From Pyropia yezoensis (lineage: Eukaryota > Rhodophyta > Bangiophyceae > Bangiales > Bangiaceae), in contig CM020619.1 in the NCBI GenBank assembly GCA_009829735.1, forward strand, positions 10,096,375 to 10,160,374: DNA of 64,000 bases, written 5' to 3'. Of the stretch, positions 60,879-64,000 are shown one piece after another; position 1 is the first letter of the stretch, and each line of letters starts with the position of its first letter. Below the pieces are notes generated by a model. The model was not told the origin of the DNA and did no database searches. It saw nothing but the letters and a program-made list of their open reading frames with translations. Made by a program: the position numbers and the translations under genes.

Positions 60879-63800
60879 CACATCATATCATACCGAGTGC
60901 ATCTGCCCGGTGGCAGCGTCAGGTTACCGACGCCCATCGGCATGACCCATTCCAGGGGGGCAATGGTGTTACTCCGGTGGGGCCTGGCATTGTATGCCAG
61001 GGTCAAGACGGACAGAAGCCTGTCCCACGTCTTCGTGTGTTCCGCCACATAGCATTGGAGCATCTTCACGATGGTGCGGTTGAACCGCTCCACCTGCCCG
61101 TTGGACTGCGGGTGGTAGTCGGATGCCCGACGGGGTTCGATACCGAACATGCCCAGGACCTTAGTGCAGAATGCTGACGTAAGGTTTGTTCCGTAATCGG
61201 AGAGGAGTTGTTTCATTACTCCGTAAGCACTGATCCAGTGGTCAACCACTGCGTTCAAGATGGTGTATGCCGTATCATTCGGGATGGCTGCCGCTCGCGA
61301 CAGCTTAGTAGAGCGGTCCGACATGACCAGGATGTACCTGTTCCCTTCTTCCGTTACCGGAAGCGGTCCGAGTATGTCGATAGCGACTTGCTCGTTGGGT
61401 CCATCCGGGGGGAACAGTTTCATAGCGGATGCCCGCCTATGAAGACTCATGCGATTCCGTGCGCACGGGTGGCATCCCCGCACGTGGTCGATTACGTCGA
61501 CGGCCATTGCTGGCCAGTAGAAGAACCTTCGCATTGCTGCGAACATGCGCGAACCCCCCGGGTGTCCGGCTGTGGGGTTCTCGTGTTCTCGTTCCATGAC
61601 GGCCTGCCGTAAGGACACGGGAACAACGACTTGATGCCGACCATCGGCGGGTGACCGCCGATATATGAGTCCGTCCTCGTTCTCGGAGAACATGCCGGCC
61701 GTGCCGGCCAGGAGGTTAGCACGATGGCGTTTACAGTCATCGTCATTGGCCTGTGCCTCGCGGAAGTCCGCGAGGGTCAATGGGCACGGAAGGTGTGCCA
61801 TGGTATGGTCAACCATACCTTGGGTAGCATTACCCACCATGCACACCGGTACCACCGGGATGTCTTCGTCCACCTGTCGGGTATCCCCGCTTGGGGTATC
61901 GAGTCACAACAGCGCGTCCCCCAGATGATGGGTGGAGCCGGCCTTATATATGGTCCGGTAGTCGTGCTCGGCCATCTTCAGCCTCCACCGGGCTAGCCGA
62001 CCGTGGCTGTCGGAATCCTTGTCACCAAGGTTGAGAGGCCATCGTAAAGGTTCGTGGTCGGACCTTACGATGAACCTGGAACCTTCCAGGTATGGCCGGA
62101 GCAGTTGCACTGCCCATATGACTCCGAGGCACTCGCGCTCGGTGGCACTATAGTTACGCTCAGCCGGGTTGAGTGTCCGGCTGAAGTACCCTACCGGATG
62201 TAGGTCCGGGATAGCATTATCGGTACCGATGATGGTCTCTCCCTGTAGCAGGGTGCATCCCACTTGGGTGTCGCAGGCGTCGACGTCGATGACGAAGGTC
62301 CCGCGTCTATGCGGCAACGCAAGCACGAGTGGGACTAGCAGAGCTTGCTTGAGCAGCTCGAATGCCTCTCCCTCGCTGGGCGAGGGAGGTTGGAGTACCT
62401 TTGGCAAGGCAGTGCTCGTCAGAACCGTTAACGGTTTGGCTATACGAGCGAAGTCCTTGACGAACCGTCGGTACACGTTGCACATCCCCAGGAAGCTTTT
62501 CAGCTGTGTCTGGGTGGTTGGGTATCGCGCATCCCGGAGTGCCCGGGTATTAGCTTCGAGCACTCCCAGTTTACCTGGTGTGATCTGGTGACCCAGATAC
62601 TCGACTGTCTGCTGGAAGAAGGCGCACTTCTTGAGGCGCAGGGTTACCCCGGCGTTCCGCAAGAGGGTGAGTACCTCGTCGACATGTTGCACATGGTCAT
62701 CCATGTTACGCGAGAAGACGATGACGTCGTCCAAGTACACCAGGCAGTTACGCCACTTGACTCCCGACAGTATAATGTCGATGGCCCGTTGGAATGTGGC
62801 GGGGGCGTTGGACAATCCGAAGGGCATCCTTAGGAACTCGTACACGCCACTGTGACAGACGAACGCCGTCTTGGGGATATCCTCTTCCGCCACTGGGATC
62901 TTCCAGTACCCGGCATTGCAGTCGATAGTGGTAAACACTGTGGCCTCCCCCAGCGAGTCGATACACTCGTCCATCCTTGGTAAAGGGTATGAGTCTTTCT
63001 TGGTAACCAAGTTGAGGCGTCGACAATCGATGCAAAACCGAGGGGTTTGATCCTTCTTCGGTACGATCACGACTGAGGCGCCCCACTCCGACATCGAAGG
63101 TCGGATCACGTTAGCTTCACTCATCCTCTTCACTTCCCCATCAACGATCTCTCGTTGCATAGGTCCCGCACGATGCGGTTGCGACCGCGCTGGTCGAGCA
63201 CCTGGTACCGGGTCTATACGGTGTTGGGTTGCCCCAATGGTACCCAGCGCCCCGCCGGTCCACATGACGTCGTGCTTTCTTAGCATCCGTCGTACCCCTT
63301 CAGCTACCGAAGGGGGAAGGTGGTCGAGGTCAGCCTTGGCCAGTGCCTTCAAGGCTTCTTGGTCTTTTGGCGGCATGTCCGCCGGAGCCGCCGATAGGTT
63401 AGGCTTCCCGTCATCGGGTTGCTGTCGCTCGGTGGTCTCGGCGACCGCCAGCACCTCAAGTGGTTCCACTTGACCTTCCTTGTCAGGGGTAAGGATATCT
63501 CCTTCGTAGAGCTCGGCAATCCCAAGGATAGTTCCCTTCGGGAGGGTGACTGCCTTCCGGCGATAGTTCGCCATCACCAGCAGTGATGACCCCCCCGCTG
63601 GGAGGTCTACGATACCATTGGCCATGGTCAACCCATGGCGCTTGTAGGTTCGTAGGTTGGACTGGACTCTGCAGATGCCTGCGAGGTCATAGTTAACCGG
63701 GAGGACGGTCTCCGATAGCGGCTCAAAGCGAGTCCGCTTGGCCAGCCGGAGTGTCTTCGGTTCTACGCTTGCGTATACCTCAGCCACGTTAACGTGGCTC

Positions 63801-64000
63801 CCTTGTAGCGTCAGGTCCCTGACGATAGCTGTCTGTCCTCTCTTCGTCCCGTCGGCCTCTTGCAGCTCGACGGTCCTCCGGCCCGGCCGGATTGCATCAA
63901 CGTGAACGTTGATGAAGGTGCACCCCAGTATGCAGGGCACAGATAGAGTCTCACACACCAGGAAGTCAACTTCCGTAGTAAGCTCCCCGATGGTGACCTG
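60879..64000 (-). mobile_element. Family A element A4, pol part, cut by the B5 junction and window end
   Basis: Inverted near-copy of the A2 pol (7330-9199 plus 14222-15460). Its upstream part (gag, LTR) must lie beyond 64000. Its downstream end is lost at the junction with B5 near 60879, after the integrase core. Both elements point the same way, so the product looks like an A 5' half joined to a B 3' half. Confidence 0.88.
60880..64000 (-). pseudogene. pol: Pol of A4: protease tail, RT, RNase H, integrase; one TGA
   Basis: Minus-strand frame open from the window edge to a TGA at 61906-61904, then in the same frame to the junction. It contains VCETLSVPCILGC (after protease), RT with FCIDCRRLN and CLVYLDDVIVFSRN near 62735, RNase H (TERECLGVIWAVQ, RSDHEPLRW), the integrase zinc finger (HENPTAGHPGG...CHPCARNR), DILGPLPVTEEGN, LSDYGTNLTSAF and NGQVERFNR. 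A2 has TCG CGA where A4 has TTG TGA, two C-to-T changes at CpG. At the places where A2 has TAG 7768 and TAA 8188 this copy is open. One integrase motif is altered (SDYGTN for SDNGAN). Confidence 0.88.

Noticed and set aside
1-64000. CRISPR arrays, tRNA or rRNA genes, bacterial operons
   Set aside because: No regularly spaced repeats, no cloverleaf or rRNA segments seen. All long frames are eukaryotic transposon genes.

Overview
The window is a dense nest of transposable elements from a GC-rich eukaryote. I see no bacterial operons, rRNA, tRNA or CRISPR. Nearly all of it is LTR retrotransposon of the Ty3/gypsy type: CCHC gag, protease DTG, RT YLDD, RNase H, HHCC plus D,D35E integrase, and a C-terminal chromodomain. 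The host cannot be named from sequence alone. Base composition and repeat load would suit a red alga of the Porphyra/Pyropia kind, but that is only a guess.

Three families (my names) occur. Family A has 362-363 bp LTRs starting TGTAG and ending CTACA. Family B has 468-469 bp LTRs, TGTGGCA...TGCCACA. Family C has 573 bp LTRs. All three share one 18-nt primer binding site. B and C place pol in the -1 frame behind a GGGAAAC slippery heptamer at the end of gag, and A has the near-form GGGAGAC. All three carry a long extra ORF (about 650-670 codons in B and C) on the OPPOSITE strand, between the end of pol and the 3' LTR, tail-to-tail with pol. I call it aORF. The aORF products of A, B and C look distantly related to each other. 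B elements are also studded with short odd-centred palindromes built on CAASTTG (S = C or G), far above chance and in all reading frames. The antisense gene and the motif array are the most novel things here.

Layout. 1-2315: 5' part of an A element on the minus strand (A1). 2316-4077: an island of older DNA with a gene 3'-end fragment and a 0.88 kb terminal-inverted-repeat element (3092-3968). 4078 to about 34.7 kb: an A element on the plus strand (A2), split twice by B elements. B1 (9200-14216, duplicated site CCTCG) sits in its RNase H region. A B element at 17051-33222 (duplicated site ATACC) sits in its aORF. The second insertion contains a 500-N gap whose flanks are a 6.3 kb near-identical repeat in the same order, most simply two overlapping contig ends that were never merged. 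If so, the true element is about 9.38 kb, with intact gag, pol and aORF.

34.7-36.7 kb: an unassigned region with a degenerate minus-strand coding stretch. 36690-51437: a B element (B4) cut by a 0.92 kb insertion with an 8-bp duplication and by a complete C element (38420-47928, duplicated site GCGGA, LTRs without visible differences). B4 ends abruptly inside RT and is joined to the 3' end of an A element (51438-52045). 52046-52911: a Tc1/mariner-like transposase remnant. 52912-60878: a B element on the minus strand (B5), lacking its 5' end and joined inside gag to the integrase of another minus-strand A element (60879-64000).

Expected working of an intact element: the sense LTR transcript makes Gag and, by -1 frameshifting, Gag-Pol. 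Integrase with its chromodomain inserts the cDNA with a 5-bp target duplication. The antisense gene must be read from a promoter near the 3' LTR and converges on pol. Its product has a conserved core and, in B, a basic Arg/Ser-rich tail. Its function is unknown.
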